Assembly: GCA_019426215.1 (NCBI GenBank)
Contig: CM033393.1
Coordinates: 22,508,591-22,572,590 of the forward strand
DNA: 64,000 nucleotides
Reading direction: 5' to 3'
Origin: Buddleja alternifolia
Lineage: Eukaryota > Streptophyta > Magnoliopsida > Lamiales > Scrophulariaceae
The notes beneath the pieces were generated by a model. The model was not told the DNA's origin, did not search any database, and saw nothing but the letters and a program-made list of their open reading frames with translations. Positions 45,330 to 55,559 of this stretch are shown here, in pieces; the first letter of the stretch is position 1; the number at the start of each line of letters is the position of its first letter. Both the position numbers and the translations under genes were made by a program.

Positions 45330-48300
45330 AGTGTTAAAAAATGTGGATCTTATCATCTTCATCGCAAAAAACAGAAACAATGGTATATAAAATACATACA
45401 TTCTCTAGAAAAATCACTAAAACCCCCTCAAATGAAATTTCATAAATCCAAAAAATTCATGAAGTATTTTTGAATCCAGAATACTCATTCCACCACCTTT
45501 CATTCATAAAAATTGATAGTTAAGGGTCAATAAATTTTTGACTCAATTCTTCTAGACTCTTTGATAACTTGTATTACTTATGATTTTACATTTTATAAAT
45601 CTTTTATCTTCTAGAAATTAAATTAAAGTATTTTCAAAAATTAATATGTTATACTCAAAGAAAATTACATACATTATTTTAGTATTAAAATTTTATCACA
45701 CAAGTTTTCATTTTCAAAAACCAAAAAAGAAAGAAAAAAAAATCAATAGAAAATAACCAAATGATTAATCCCTAACCAAAGAAAGTGATGAGGAGAAATC
45801 CAAAAAATGATTATCCAATACTATCTAGTTGTTTCGAGTATAAATTAGTTAAATGAGTATTTTCCTGAATGTTTTTGATATAAAAATTAATGCTTTTTCA
45901 GTAATTTTTGTATGTTATAAGATTGAGATTATGTCTGCAAGTATTGTAATAATTGTGGGGTATTTATGCAACTTATCCTAAACCCTCAAATGTGCATGTA
46001 CACAACGCTTGAAATTTCATCTGTTTGCTAATGGATTGGACCATCATTACGAAAGAAAGAAAAAACTCGAACCTTATGTAACTACTGTTGCAACTTTGAA
46101 AATAATGGAGCTAAAATTTCAAAATCTATCCTACGGGATCAATATTGAAACTTTCCCTACGTTATGTATGTGCTTGTACTATATTATATGCTGATTAAAC
46201 TTAGTAATTCAAATTGTTAAATATTGATAAATTATCTTTTTTATGCTTTTTGTAATGATACTCAATTTTCTCAATCAACATGATATATGCCAATTTTACA
46301 CACGATTCGCCCAGTTTAGCAAATTGATTTTGATGGTTTCTTTGATAATTTGATCACATATGATGCTTTGACCATTGTTTTCTCATAATTTATAGAATAA
46401 CATAACATTTGGAGGAAAATAACAAGGATTGAAGGTAAATCATGCATAAAGAGAAAAACTGTCTGCGCAGTGCTAGCGTTTATGGAATAGATTTCTCTAC
46501 CCATGTCCAAATTACACACTTGGTACACCAATGGAAACATAAGTGGCAAAGGTACATTTCTTATGTTGAAGACAAAGATCAGATACAATGGAGTTTTCTC
46601 ATTCAGTGACTTGTGAGACAATTTTATCATCTTTAACGTTTGATTTTGGATTTGGTGTCTTCTTGAAAGTTGTAGATATTTGTTTTAGGATTCTATAGCA
46701 ACTTGAATCAGCTTATTCCAACATTGGTAGAGAAAGTTATACATATTTTACCATTCAGGTCATTTCTACAAAAAGAGACACTTGAGAGCAGCCAAACACC
46801 AAAAGGGAGGAGAGAAACACTTGGGAAAGAAGATTGAAAGTCATAACGTCTCCTTGAAGCCCCGGATTCGCAAGACGACGGAGAATTCAACGAGGGATCA
46901 AAATCATCACGATTATTCGGGAGTTTTTACATCTTTATTTCTTAACTTTGTCCAACTCTCTAATATGATTTGTATGATTCAGATCCGTACTTATGACATG
47001 AATATGAGCTAAACTTATTTGATTAAGGCCGTGGCTAGGCCGTTTATGTTATTTTGATTGTTCTTGCTTTGGTTTTTATTGGATTAATGTTGATTTTAGT
47101 TATGTATTCAATAGTTGATCTCAATGCTTCACTTGTTTGATCACCAAGTGTTCGATAAAATGCCTAGGTTAGAGATCGAGAGATAATAACCTAGGGAAGA
47201 TATAAACATTGAATACCCTATAGTTAAACCGACTAGAGATAGACTCGGTTTCTTTAGGTGGCTTTCCATTCACGTGGGGAATTCCTAGACCTTAAATGCA
47301 TCTTTGTTAAGACGGGTTTTCATATAGAGATATATAGAAAATCGTTAACTAAGGTAGGGTTGCTATGCCAAAAGATTGGGTAGTACGTACGTTAGGGAAT
47401 TTCGCCTTGGCTAAATCCATCTAATAATCCATTAGAACCTTAATCCCAATCGAAATACATAAATGGTTGAACCATGTGCCTTAATCGCTTCTCTCCATTA
47501 TTTTCTCCCTTTGTTTGGTTTGAAGTTGCCTTAGTTTATTTTCTTGTTTTGATAATTAGTTAAATCAACCTCTTATCGACCAATCTAACTTAGAAAAGAA
47601 TAATACAGTAGTCTCGATACTTAGATAGTAGTTGTCCCTGTGGAGACGATAAACCCGGACTTAACGTCCACTTTATTACTACACACGACCAGTACACTTG
47701 CTGTGCATACACGTAAGATTCTGTCGTGTCACAACACAATATAATCAATTAAAATTAAGACATGAATAATGACATGGTGATCAGTATAAATGGTAAAACA
47801 AAAGACCATTCCTCTTCTAAATATGACTGTTTAATGTTTATTGATTTAAGTATATGGAGATCCAAATATTACACTATACTTCCAAAATATTAAAAAAAAA
47901 ATTGTACAATTTTGGGATTGCGTATATTATTATTTTTCCTAGTTGAGAAATTTCCTACCTTACCAAATTGTATAAAATTTGTCATGATTCATGATCCATT
48001 AATTGTTGTGTACTGCACGTAGGAGCTACTTAATGATCCATTATTGAGATTCATATTTTATCAGCAATTTTTTTTTGAACTTTTATTTCTTTCTTTTATG
48101 AATAAGTTATAGTATCCTTATGTAACTCTGTCTTTGATTAATATCCATGCGTAATTGCATTGTAGAATTCTAATTTAATTATACTTCTTATTGTTGTAGA
48201 TACTAAAAATTTGTTTTTAGTATTTGTCGATGACTCTTTTGCCATTAAAATATTGAAATTCATAGGGATATTTTAGGTACATCAAAATTGTCAAAAAACC

Positions 48301-51300
48301 AACTCGTACTTTGATAATAGAATAGATAATATGCATTAATGAAAAATTAGCACCTAGTGTCTGCTGACATCCATAGACCTGGGCACAATATCTTGTAGAC
48401 AGTGAAGGAGTGTTGTGCTTCTCAATATTGGGGATCTCCACCAACCTCATATAAACGGGAACATGATCCGAGCCTTCCAATTTCACATTTCTCCCGGCTT
48501 TCCACCTGCAAAACACAAGAGCACAAGTTCAAGAATGGTGAAAGCCCAATGTGCAGAATAACGAAAGACGTTTTCATATGGGTTGTGATTATAACACATC
48601 CCAAGGCTCCAGCTAAATCTCTCAGGTTCTTTGAAATGCTTTTCATGTTGGAAAAGACACATTTTACTTTTGAATGTTTAACTGTATAATCATTTTGACA
48701 CACAATCAGGAACCGGAATGCTTCAAAAGAACAAAAGGAAATGTAGGGAATTGGGAAACAATTCACAAAGAAAAATACAAAACAGGCAGATCGGATCATT
48801 AGAAAATGTTTATACAAGCATTCCTTTATATTTACAGTTAAGCAAATGAAGGGAGACTGCAATCAAACATGCAGGAAGTACATTCTGAACACTTGCAGTT
48901 GCCTTCTTCTTGCAATACTAGAATCATATCATTATCTACCAACTCAGCTATCCCATCTCTTACCTATGTGTATCACCAGGTTTCCAGCGTCTGAACAGCT
49001 CTAATATATCACACTCTTCAACATGGCAAGTCAGAAGGCTATGTCCTTGATTTTCTTCTTCGTGTAAGCATGGCCCAGCACTAAGAATGTGGTCAATACG
49101 TGACCCAAAGTTGAACTCCTCCGCACCAGAATTGGTTGCCCAACATGTGTAGGCTTCTCTTCTACAATAGATTAAAGAACACAGAAATAGGTTGGCCAAG
49201 ATACATGGTAGGATGGGCCCAAAAGTTACTGATAATAGATTAGTAAACCACGTCTTGCATGATCCCCTACGCACTTTAACCGTTTGATTGTGGTTGTATA
49301 TATTTTGTTTGGTATTAGTTCAGCTTTAGGAAGAAGAGAATATCAATTTTTAATATTAGATAGAAATGTCGAGTTTCTCAATTTCTTGGTGGTAATGTGA
49401 TTTTTATGTTTACTAGTGGTGGTTTATGTGTAACCGAGTTTTTGTACAGTGATTGTGACATAGGACTAATTTGGCACTTCTGCCTAAATAAGAAGTCAAG
49501 AAGTTTTAGAACCTCTCAGGATGTTTTTCTCGGAAAACATCATAAAAAAGACCTCCATTTCTCACCAGCAATGATCTAAACCAAGTCCTAAACCTGCAAG
49601 ACGGAAAGTCAAGTATATATGATCTAGCAATTGCAACGAGCAGATTCTGCACTCATCAAGAAGAGCAAATTATCAATCATAGAGCAACTTACTTATTTTT
49701 TTCAAAGTCTGGTCCAGCATCACAACGATCTATAGCAGACGGAGCAATATTGAGATCGCCAACAACAAATATCCTCCTACCTTGACATAGAAGAGAGTCC
49801 CATCTTTTCTGAAATAAATTATTTATATGTTGAGATGCTGATGGTGACAAAATGTGGAGAAAAAATAATGATACTAATAAGTAGTGCAATACTATTAGGA
49901 CTTGTTTGGTTTCCTTGATTATCCTGTATAGACTAAATAGTCCAGGTTTATCAAATGATTGGTTTCAGTGTCAGAAGCCCTGTATTGATATGAGGCCCTA
50001 GAATATATCCTGAATTCTTTAGATAACTTATCCTCAACAAAAGGGTGAGATTAAATAATCCCACCGTCATGGTGGTAAACCAAAAAAATTGGTTGACTTT
50101 TGTACCCCTTAAAATATGTTGGCAAAGACAATATTATCCTTGCAACTAATAAATTTCCCATATATTTAGCCATTCATTGACTTGATATTATATTCGAAAA
50201 ATTATATTTACTTTATATTATTTTCCAAAATGATTGATTTTATATTATTTACTTAGGAAAATTATTGTTAAGTGAATAGGAAGTTTTCAAATTAATAAAG
50301 ACAATAATTTGTAATTAATTAGTGAGAATGGATTCCGAAACTTTTCAAATGACTAAAATATCCCATTAAAGGCCTTAAATTGTGATCGTTTTCAATTATT
50401 TTAAAAAAATTTAGAAGTGTCACACAATTTTTTTCAACTAATATTGAATTTCTTATTCAATGTGATGGGTCAATTTGCTAAGAAATTAGTGATAAAATAA
50501 ATTATTAAATGGAGAATTTGTTATCATTTGTTAGAAAAGAAAAGAATAGAAGGAGTAACATATATTGATTTTGTATTACAATTGGCCTTCTAATATTTTA
50601 TATCGTTTAGCAATTCATTTTCCCTAATTAATTAAAAACTATTGTGTCTTTATAAATTTGAAAGCTTCCTACTCCCTTAACCATAATTTTTTCTATTAAC
50701 TTTATATTATTCGCAATACTTATTAGCTTATGTAGCATTTCGTTAGACGAATTATTTGATTTTGATGTTATGTATAACTTTATATTAATTTTGTTATTGT
50801 GTCGTTTTTCTCCAAACGGGCTAAAAATCGCAAATAAATTTTGAAACTTGGCTCAATTAGTAGAGAAATTTAATACATATATACATAAAATATTTTACTC
50901 GAGCTCAACTCGTATTCGACTCGATTAAATATCCTTTGAGCTCAGCTCGATTAACAATCAAACCAAGCTCGACTCATGCATGCATAATAAAAAATTATTG
51001 TCATGTTGGTCACATTGATAACCAGAAGGTTAAGAAAAATGTTTCATACAAATAATCGAAAGGTTTCCTAATGAGATGATTTGATGCCAAAAATCAGATC
51101 TTATAAATATTGAACTTCCATAAATATTTGAAAATTGAGGAAATTCTTACAATTTTAGGAAATAGAACAAAAGAAAACAGGAAAATTACACTAGACGACT
51201 TGCAGTAATATCTTACCTTAAGTATATTCTAAATTAAACACTACCACTGCTTTGGGAGAAAAATACCTTTTCATCTATCATTTTAACAACAAGGGTATTT

Positions 51301-53359
51301 GTGTAATTTTACTTATCAATCTCTAGGTCACATGAACCAAACATTTGATAAAGATAAACTGGATAAGTTGTTGGTTCTAATCCAACTTTCAATCCTGCAT
51401 CACAAACGCTTGATTGATTATGCTCCCTTGATAGTGAACAGTGTAATCCATCATCATCAATTTAATCATTCTAATCCCATCCTTTGAACCAAACAAGTCC
51501 TTAATGTTTAAAATCTTGTTACCTAATTTTTATACAAAACCTTTCTTTTAGTACAAGCAATCTGCTGATGCCAATCAATCTATTTACTCCATGACCCCAA
51601 AAGGCAACTCATAGAGGATAAGGCAGAAACCAATGAATTTCCATGGCCACAGAAATGAATAATTCTAGATAGACTTCAAGAATTCAATTTAGAAGGCATC
51701 CTGGTCCCTAACCCCAATAGTACAAACTCAAGTCTCATTCACTTTGTTTGAAACTAATGCATAATACAGGAAATATTTCCAGTAAGCAAACTCAGCTCAA
51801 GATGAGCAGAATCAACTTCGTATTTTACCAGTTATGACCTCCAAGCAGAAGGATCGAATAAATTACCTGTAGTATGTTGAAAAAATTGAGCTTAAATTGA
51901 ACTCTTTCCGTATCGTCAGACTCAGCTCGAGGCCCATAAATATTGAAAAGAACTGCAGAGAAAAGTATTTTCGGTTACTAACATTTACAAAATTGAAGCT
52001 CAGAGTAAGGCCATAGAGCTGTGGAAAATAAAGAACGTGTCAATTTTCTGAAAGACAATTCTACAGAAACCAAGCACTTTATAAGGAAGGTCCTGTAATG
52101 CAATACAATCTATTAATATTATGCTACTCACCAAAATGCACATGGTCAGTTATGATACAACGTCCTTCACCATCAATTTTCAGAAGCTCATTAATGGTAA
52201 AATCCTCTAGGCCTTCCACTGTTGATGGACATTGATTTTTCCTAGACCCGGACTCTAGGGAATTCCCAAGAACACCAGTGAACCCCTCCTCTGCAGAAAC
52301 TGGCAAAGCTACCTCGTTGCTCAAAAATGCAGCCTTGACACGGCAAAATGTAGCCACACCTGATAAACACATAAAAGTGCACTAGATTCGCATTCCTCAC
52401 TAGAGATAAAAAGTACTCCAAACAGGAAAGAGAAAATGCCGTGACCAAATCATAGAACCAACTTATGGTGAACTTACTTGCATCACTTTTCTAAAGTAAT
52501 GCTGTAGACAATCAGAACATGTTACATTCTTAATCAATATACCAGCTGTTTAGCTGATTCAGTCTACCTCACATTATATTAGAATCACCAAATAAACTGC
52601 CCAAGTAACCACTGGTAGCCCCGTGGCTTTTCGCTTTGAAAGCATCCTTAGTAGTTGTAGTGTGCAGTGTACCAATGAGTAGGAAAAGCAAATTGATATT
52701 ATCTAATTACCTGAGGATTTAATAATTTACACAGGATTATGACTGAGTTCCATTTGGAAGGGCTTTCAGTTTCGGAGAACAAGATAGAACCGAAAACAGT
52801 GTTCGACTTTGATGTGAGTGAAAACAATGAGAACGAGTTTAGATAGCTTGTACACATTCAAAATCGAAAAACTGGCTAGTGGCTACGCATAATGTTCCCG
52901 AAGAAGATGAGTGAAGGGACAGTTGACACTATGTGTGTGGTCAAGTTTTTCCTTTTTAATTATTTTGGAAATGGATATTAAAATATATCTATGAAATATA
53001 TCTACATACATATACATATACTAGTATATGTTCTAATCCCCCCAAGCCAACTGGTAAACAGTAAGAAGCTACTTTAATATTCTTGAAAAAATCCAGGCTC
53101 TTGAAAGATTTGTTATCTGGAAATTTGATGATATACGGAGAATAATCGAAGAAGAAAAAAAGGAAGACCAGAATATCCGGTTCGGCCTTTATCAGAAGTG
53201 CGGGTGCAAGAGAAAAAGGACTCGTAACCCTCCGCCTGAACCAAATCCCCTCTCATCTCTTGTCTCGACAGCTTCGTCTCCTGGAATTCCCAAACAAAAT
53301 CAATCAATGCATTGCCATCGATTCATTCACACAAAACAAAATAAATGTATGCATATGCC

Positions 53360-53390
<31 letters not shown>

Positions 53391-53513
53391 AGGATTAGGC
53401 GGGACCTGTAAGCAAATGATATCGGCGTCAAGAGAATCGAGCAATTTGCGAAGAGAACCGAACTGTGAGACTCGAGGCCTCAGCCCGTTCACGTTGTACG
53501 TCACTATCTTCAT
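36388..53513 (-). CDS. APE2: DNA-(apurinic/apyrimidinic site) endonuclease 2
   Basis: Nuclear exonuclease III-family enzyme of base-excision and single-strand-break repair: it cuts at abasic sites and trims or cleans 3' ends with Mg2+. Ten exons: 53,513-53,406; 53,280-53,169; 52,359-52,132; 51,952-51,867; 49,808-49,693; 49,593-49,513; 49,161-48,964; 48,505-48,354; 38,113-37,434; 36,462-36,388. All introns are GT-AG. They total 1836 nt, 611 residues, the size expected for plant APE2. Motifs: YNVNGLR (6-12), CLQETK with Glu37, NIYGPR, GDLN (Asp196, Asn198), GSRIDHIL (Asp267), GSDHVPV (Asp323, His324). The C-terminus has PCNA-binding PIP-box QLSLKSFF (460-467) and zinc finger GRF from Cys557, His560 to Cys583 and Cys597. 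No lesion is seen. The large intron 8 and TE-filled introns are unusual. It differs from APE1 by the PIP-box and Zf-GRF. Confidence 0.95.
36641..37018 (+). mobile_element. 378-bp solo LTR in APE2 intron 9
   Basis: Runs TGTTATGACTTGG to CTCGGGACGTTACA with perfect GATAT duplications (36,636-36,640 and 37,019-37,023). The GTTACA end is like that of chromovirus-type Gypsy LTRs; the short length would fit Reina. It is antisense to APE2 and lies between the exons that code the two halves of the zinc finger. Confidence 0.9.
37434..38113 (-). CDS. APE2: APE2 exon 9 (PIP-box and first half of Zf-GRF)
   Basis: 680 nt, residues 361-587. Starts [12 protein letters not shown] after acceptor TTTACAG/TG. 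Ser/Lys-rich, poorly conserved linker with QLSLKSFF, then LCKGHKEPC and [15 protein letters not shown] of the zinc finger. Donor GAG/GTATTT. Confidence 0.93.
39959..41392. mobile_element. Pack-MULE-like element in APE2 intron 8
   Basis: Left arm GAGAAAATTGCATATCACCC and the reverse of the right arm GGCAAAATTGCATATGCCTA are long diverged inverted ends, still alignable for over 100 bp. The 9-bp flanks are AAAAAGAAA on both sides (39,950-39,958 and 41,393-41,401), the Mutator duplication size, though A-rich. The inside goes from A-rich filler to a GC-rich stretch that looks coding-derived. Confidence 0.7.
40604..40913. pseudogene. GC-rich, gene-like fragment inside the Pack-MULE
   Basis: About 310 bp of balanced base composition inside 70-80% AT surroundings. 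Open frames on the plus strand start [14 protein letters not shown] (40,604-40,795); the minus strand also has an open frame over 40,713-40,913. It is followed by a sequence like 'gtgatttcttcatt'. I do not recognise the protein. A captured host gene piece is the natural reading in this context. Confidence 0.45.
42011..42290 (+). repeat. Direct duplication, period 149 bp
   Basis: TTTTAAAGGTGATTTATTAG at 42,011 and again at 42,160, followed in both by 'aaatccaaacataatcc' and 'gcgtttttgaact'. Non-coding, inside APE2 intron 8. Confidence 0.85.
42860..46275. other. AT-rich part of APE2 intron 8
   Basis: Mostly 75-80% AT. ACTAGTAAATGACACGTGCGT at about 42,867 is a terminus-like motif seen in some plant elements, but no partner end was found. 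Simple repeats: T run 43,283-43,301, GT run 45,196-45,210, TA run 45,306-45,326. Confidence 0.5.
46281..47731 (+). mobile_element. 1.45-kb solo LTR (Athila-like) in APE2 intron 8
   Basis: Begins TGATATATGCC and ends ACGTAAGATTCTGTCGTGTCA. It is flanked by perfect CAACA duplications (46,276-46,280 and 47,732-47,736). Its last ~110 bp (GTCCCTGTGGAGACGATAAA, then CGTCCACTTTATTACTACAC) match the end of the Athila-like LTR at 58,803-60,484 read on the minus strand, so the two are related families. It is antisense to APE2. Confidence 0.93.
48354..48505 (-). CDS. APE2: APE2 exon 8
   Basis: Encodes [20 protein letters not shown], with catalytic Asp323/His324, and ends QQTL. Donor CTAG/GTGCTA opens the 10.2-kb intron 8. 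Confidence 0.93.
48964..49161 (-). CDS. APE2: APE2 exon 7
   Basis: Encodes [17 protein letters not shown] and [13 protein letters not shown], with Asp267. Acceptor TTGTAG/AAG, donor CATAG/GTAAGA. Confidence 0.93.
49513..49593 (-). CDS. APE2: APE2 exon 6
   Basis: Encodes [17 protein letters not shown] to FREKHPE. Acceptor TTGCAG/GTT, donor GAGAG/GTTCTA. Confidence 0.92.
49693..49808 (-). CDS. APE2: APE2 exon 5
   Basis: Encodes [10 protein letters not shown] and [18 protein letters not shown], with active-site Asp196 and Asn198. Acceptor TTTCAG/AAA, donor AATAA/GTAAGT. Confidence 0.93.
49898..51500. mobile_element. PIF/Harbinger-like non-autonomous element in APE2 intron 4
   Basis: Perfect 14-bp inverted ends GGACTTGTTTGGTT...AACCAAACAAGTCC with TTA on both sides (49,895-49,897 and 51,501-51,503), the 3-bp duplication of PIF/Harbinger. 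It is 1603 bp without a transposase and makes up most of the 2058-bp intron. Confidence 0.8.
51867..51952 (-). CDS. APE2: APE2 exon 4
   Basis: Encodes [14 protein letters not shown] and [10 protein letters not shown], with the catalytic Tyr of the YGP motif. Acceptor CTGCAG/TTC, donor ACAG/GTAATT. Confidence 0.93.
52132..52359 (-). CDS. APE2: APE2 exon 3
   Basis: Encodes GVATFCRV and the plant-type loop to ITDHVHF. Acceptor TTATCAG/GTG, donor TTTTG/GTGAGT. Confidence 0.92.
53169..53280 (-). CDS. APE2: APE2 exon 2
   Basis: Starts with ETKLSRQE, carrying metal-binding Glu37. Acceptor TTCCAG/GAG, donor TCTG/GTCTTC (phase 1). Confidence 0.92.
53406..53513 (-). CDS. APE2: APE2 exon 1
   Basis: Residues 1-36, [14 protein letters not shown] to ADIICLQ. 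ATG at 53,513-53,511 opens directly with the conserved first strand of the nuclease fold. Donor CAG/GTCCCG. Confidence 0.93.
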
Positions 53514-53713
53514 TCTTCACTTCCAACTTCCTACCATCACCAACATACGCTCTTTCACTCACTGCTTTCAATGGACCGGTGCCGGTGAACTTTCGTTTTT
53601 CTTTTTTTTGTTTTCAATATTGCTTTTTCTTCCTTTTCTAATTGAATTTTAAAATTTTTATGAGTATTTTCACAGGTTCAGTATTAACAAAACCAAATTA
53701 TATATTTTTGATA

Positions 53714-54445
53714 CGGGATAATAAGCCCCTCCAACCTATGGGGTTGTGCACCTTGGCCCCTGCCTATCAAAATATGCATCAAATCCCCTCACCTTTGGTT
53801 GGAAATGTTATATTAAACCCCGAACCGATCCGATCCGATCCGATGAAATCTTATTAGAAATTTTGAACCCAAACTTCATCAATTGTTTTAAATATTCATT
53901 TTTTAAATTAAAATATTCTTAATTTTCTAAAAAGAAAACCAGAAAAAACTAAAACAAAGTATCAAAACAAATTAGAAAAATAAAAATCAAGAATTCAAAA
54001 AAATATATTAAAGTTCTGAAAATTTCATCAAGAAGTCCAAAGAAAAAATTAGAAAATTCAGGAAAATTAAAAAAAATTAGAAAAAACACCTAAATTTCTA
54101 GTAAATTTCAGAAAAATTCAAAAAAAATAGAAATTTAGAAGAAAAGAAATTAAAAAATTTTAAAATCCAAAAATATAAATAAAAATCAAATAAATCAAAA
54201 ATAAATTAGGATTAAAGCATACAAACCCCTACATATGGAGTGCTTAGTACTTTGCCCCCTAAGTAACGATTTTGCCCCTACATGCGCCGAAATATTCCTT
54301 AAGATTTCGTCGAATCTGGTCACAGGTGATTAAATGCAACGTTCACCAAAGGTGGGGGGTCGGGTGCACATTTTGATAGGGTGGAGGGCAAAGTGCACAA
54401 CCCCCCATAAGTTGAGGGTGTGTCTGCTTTTATCCCTTTTGATAC
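53714..54445. promoter_or_regulatory. APE2 upstream region occupied by a transposon
   Basis: The segment from 53,514 to 53,705 is all that separates the APE2 ATG from the Mutator-like MITE. I see no TATA box that I would trust in it; a poly-T stretch lies at about 53,594-53,613. Any promoter beyond 200 bp would have to lie in or beyond the transposon. Confidence 0.4.
53715..54436. mobile_element. Mutator-like MITE upstream of APE2
   Basis: The left arm GGGATAATAAGCCCCTCCAA and the reverse of the right end GGGATAAAAGCAGACACACC begin inverted arms of about 140 bp, sharing TATGGGG.TTGTGCAC.TTG and CACCTTTGGT blocks. The 9-bp duplication TTTTGATAC is perfect (53,706-53,714 and 54,437-54,445), which is diagnostic for Mutator-type insertion. 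The centre is A-rich with no ORF. A short GATCC-type run (about 53,826-53,845) lies in the left arm only. Confidence 0.93.
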
Positions 54446-54770
54446 CGAGTTCAGATAAATAATAAATTGGAATAAATTATTAAAAATGCAAAACAAAATT
54501 GGCACACTTAGTACAATAATTGAGGGTTTAATTCGATGTCATATCCATCTCGGAGAAAAAAAAAGGGATAATTACTCTCACGCCCCCTCAATGATGGTAT
54601 AATTATACAAACCTCCCCTCACTAATTCATAATTACAAATAAACCCCCTCAGGGGTCTATTTGTAAGGTTTACAAGGGATGCAATTGTAAGAATTGTTAC
54701 ACACATAGGGGGTGCAATTGTAAAAAATCTTTAACATGAAAGGGTGTGTTTGTAAAAAATCTTTGATCAC
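54446..54770. repeat. Unassigned spacer with a near-perfect palindrome
   Basis: TTACAAATAAACCCC (54,633-54,647) and GGGGTCTATTTGTAA (54,652-54,666) form a hairpin with one mismatch and a CTCA loop. The block around it (54,560-54,770) has several TTGTAA/TTACAA motifs and may be a small MITE; ends were not found. Confidence 0.6.
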
Positions 54771-54779
54771 AGCTGTAGA

Positions 54780-55559
54780 GACATATTCAACCATCGTCAT
54801 TCCCAATGATTGTCATAATATAATTGACTTTATTCATAAGAAAAGATTGTCTCATAGAGTTTATTACACAGTAAATGGCGCCCAAAATTGGTGTGTCGGG
54901 CATTGACTATATCGATCTCCCACTTGCCCTAGAGCCAATTGACCACGTATTTGAGGCCCATCTGCCCTAGATGTCCATCAAACACCTATTGACTAAGGGG
55001 TTTGGTGAGTGGGTCTGCTACATTATCTGCCAAGTCTACACATCCACTCGAACGTCACCTCTCCCAATGATCTCCCTGATCATATGGTATCGCTTTTGTA
55101 TGTGCTTAGATTTCTGATGAGACCTTGGCTCCTTTGCTTGTGCAATAGCCCCATTGTTATCACAGTACACTGGTACCAAGTTAACAATAGATGGAACGAC
55201 ACCCTATTCTTGGATGAAGTTCCTCATCCAAATAGCTTCCTTTGCCGCCTCTAAGGCAGCAATGTATTCCGCTTCGGTGGTTGAATCAGCAGTAGTCAGT
55301 TACTTGGAACTTTCTAACGCACTGCTCCACCATTAAGCAGAAAATTGAAACCAGAAACCGATTTTGAGTCATCAATATCAATTTGGAAACTAGAGTTTGT
55401 GTAGCACTCTAAATCCAATTCTCCTCCACCGTATACCAAAAACAACTCGTTAGTTTTCTTAAGATACTTAAGGATTGTTTTAACGGCAATCCAGTGTTCT
55501 TCACCTGGATTCACCTGATAGCGACTACACACGCTAAGTGCATAAGCTACATCAGGCCG
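54780..55559 (-). pseudogene. Copia RNase H and 3' LTR start, relic
   Basis: On the minus strand: CSRYQVNPGEEHWIAVKTIL (about 55,525), LFLVYGGGELDLECYTNSSF, SVSGFNFLLNGGAV, then after frame damage NVADPLTKPL near 55,010 and a GCAAGTGGGAGAT purine tract near 54,925. This is the C-terminal end of a Copia polyprotein followed by the first ~140 bp of an LTR. Its upstream part was cut by the Gypsy insertion at 55,560. Confidence 0.8.

Larger units (their letters stand above)
38114..48353 (-). other. APE2: APE2 intron 8, 10,240 bp
   Basis: By far the largest intron; the others range from 99 to 2058 bp. It holds the nested inverted-repeat/Pack-MULE-like structure (39.4-41.6 kb) and a solo LTR (46.3-47.7 kb). 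In between are very AT-rich DNA, a T20 run near 43,283, TA and GT microsatellites near 45,196 and 45,305, and a 149-bp-period direct duplication at 42,011-42,290. No other gene was recognised. Confidence 0.9.

Noticed and set aside
45282..45473. 63-codon frame starting [15 protein letters not shown]
   Set aside because: Produced by a TA microsatellite in an AT-rich intron.
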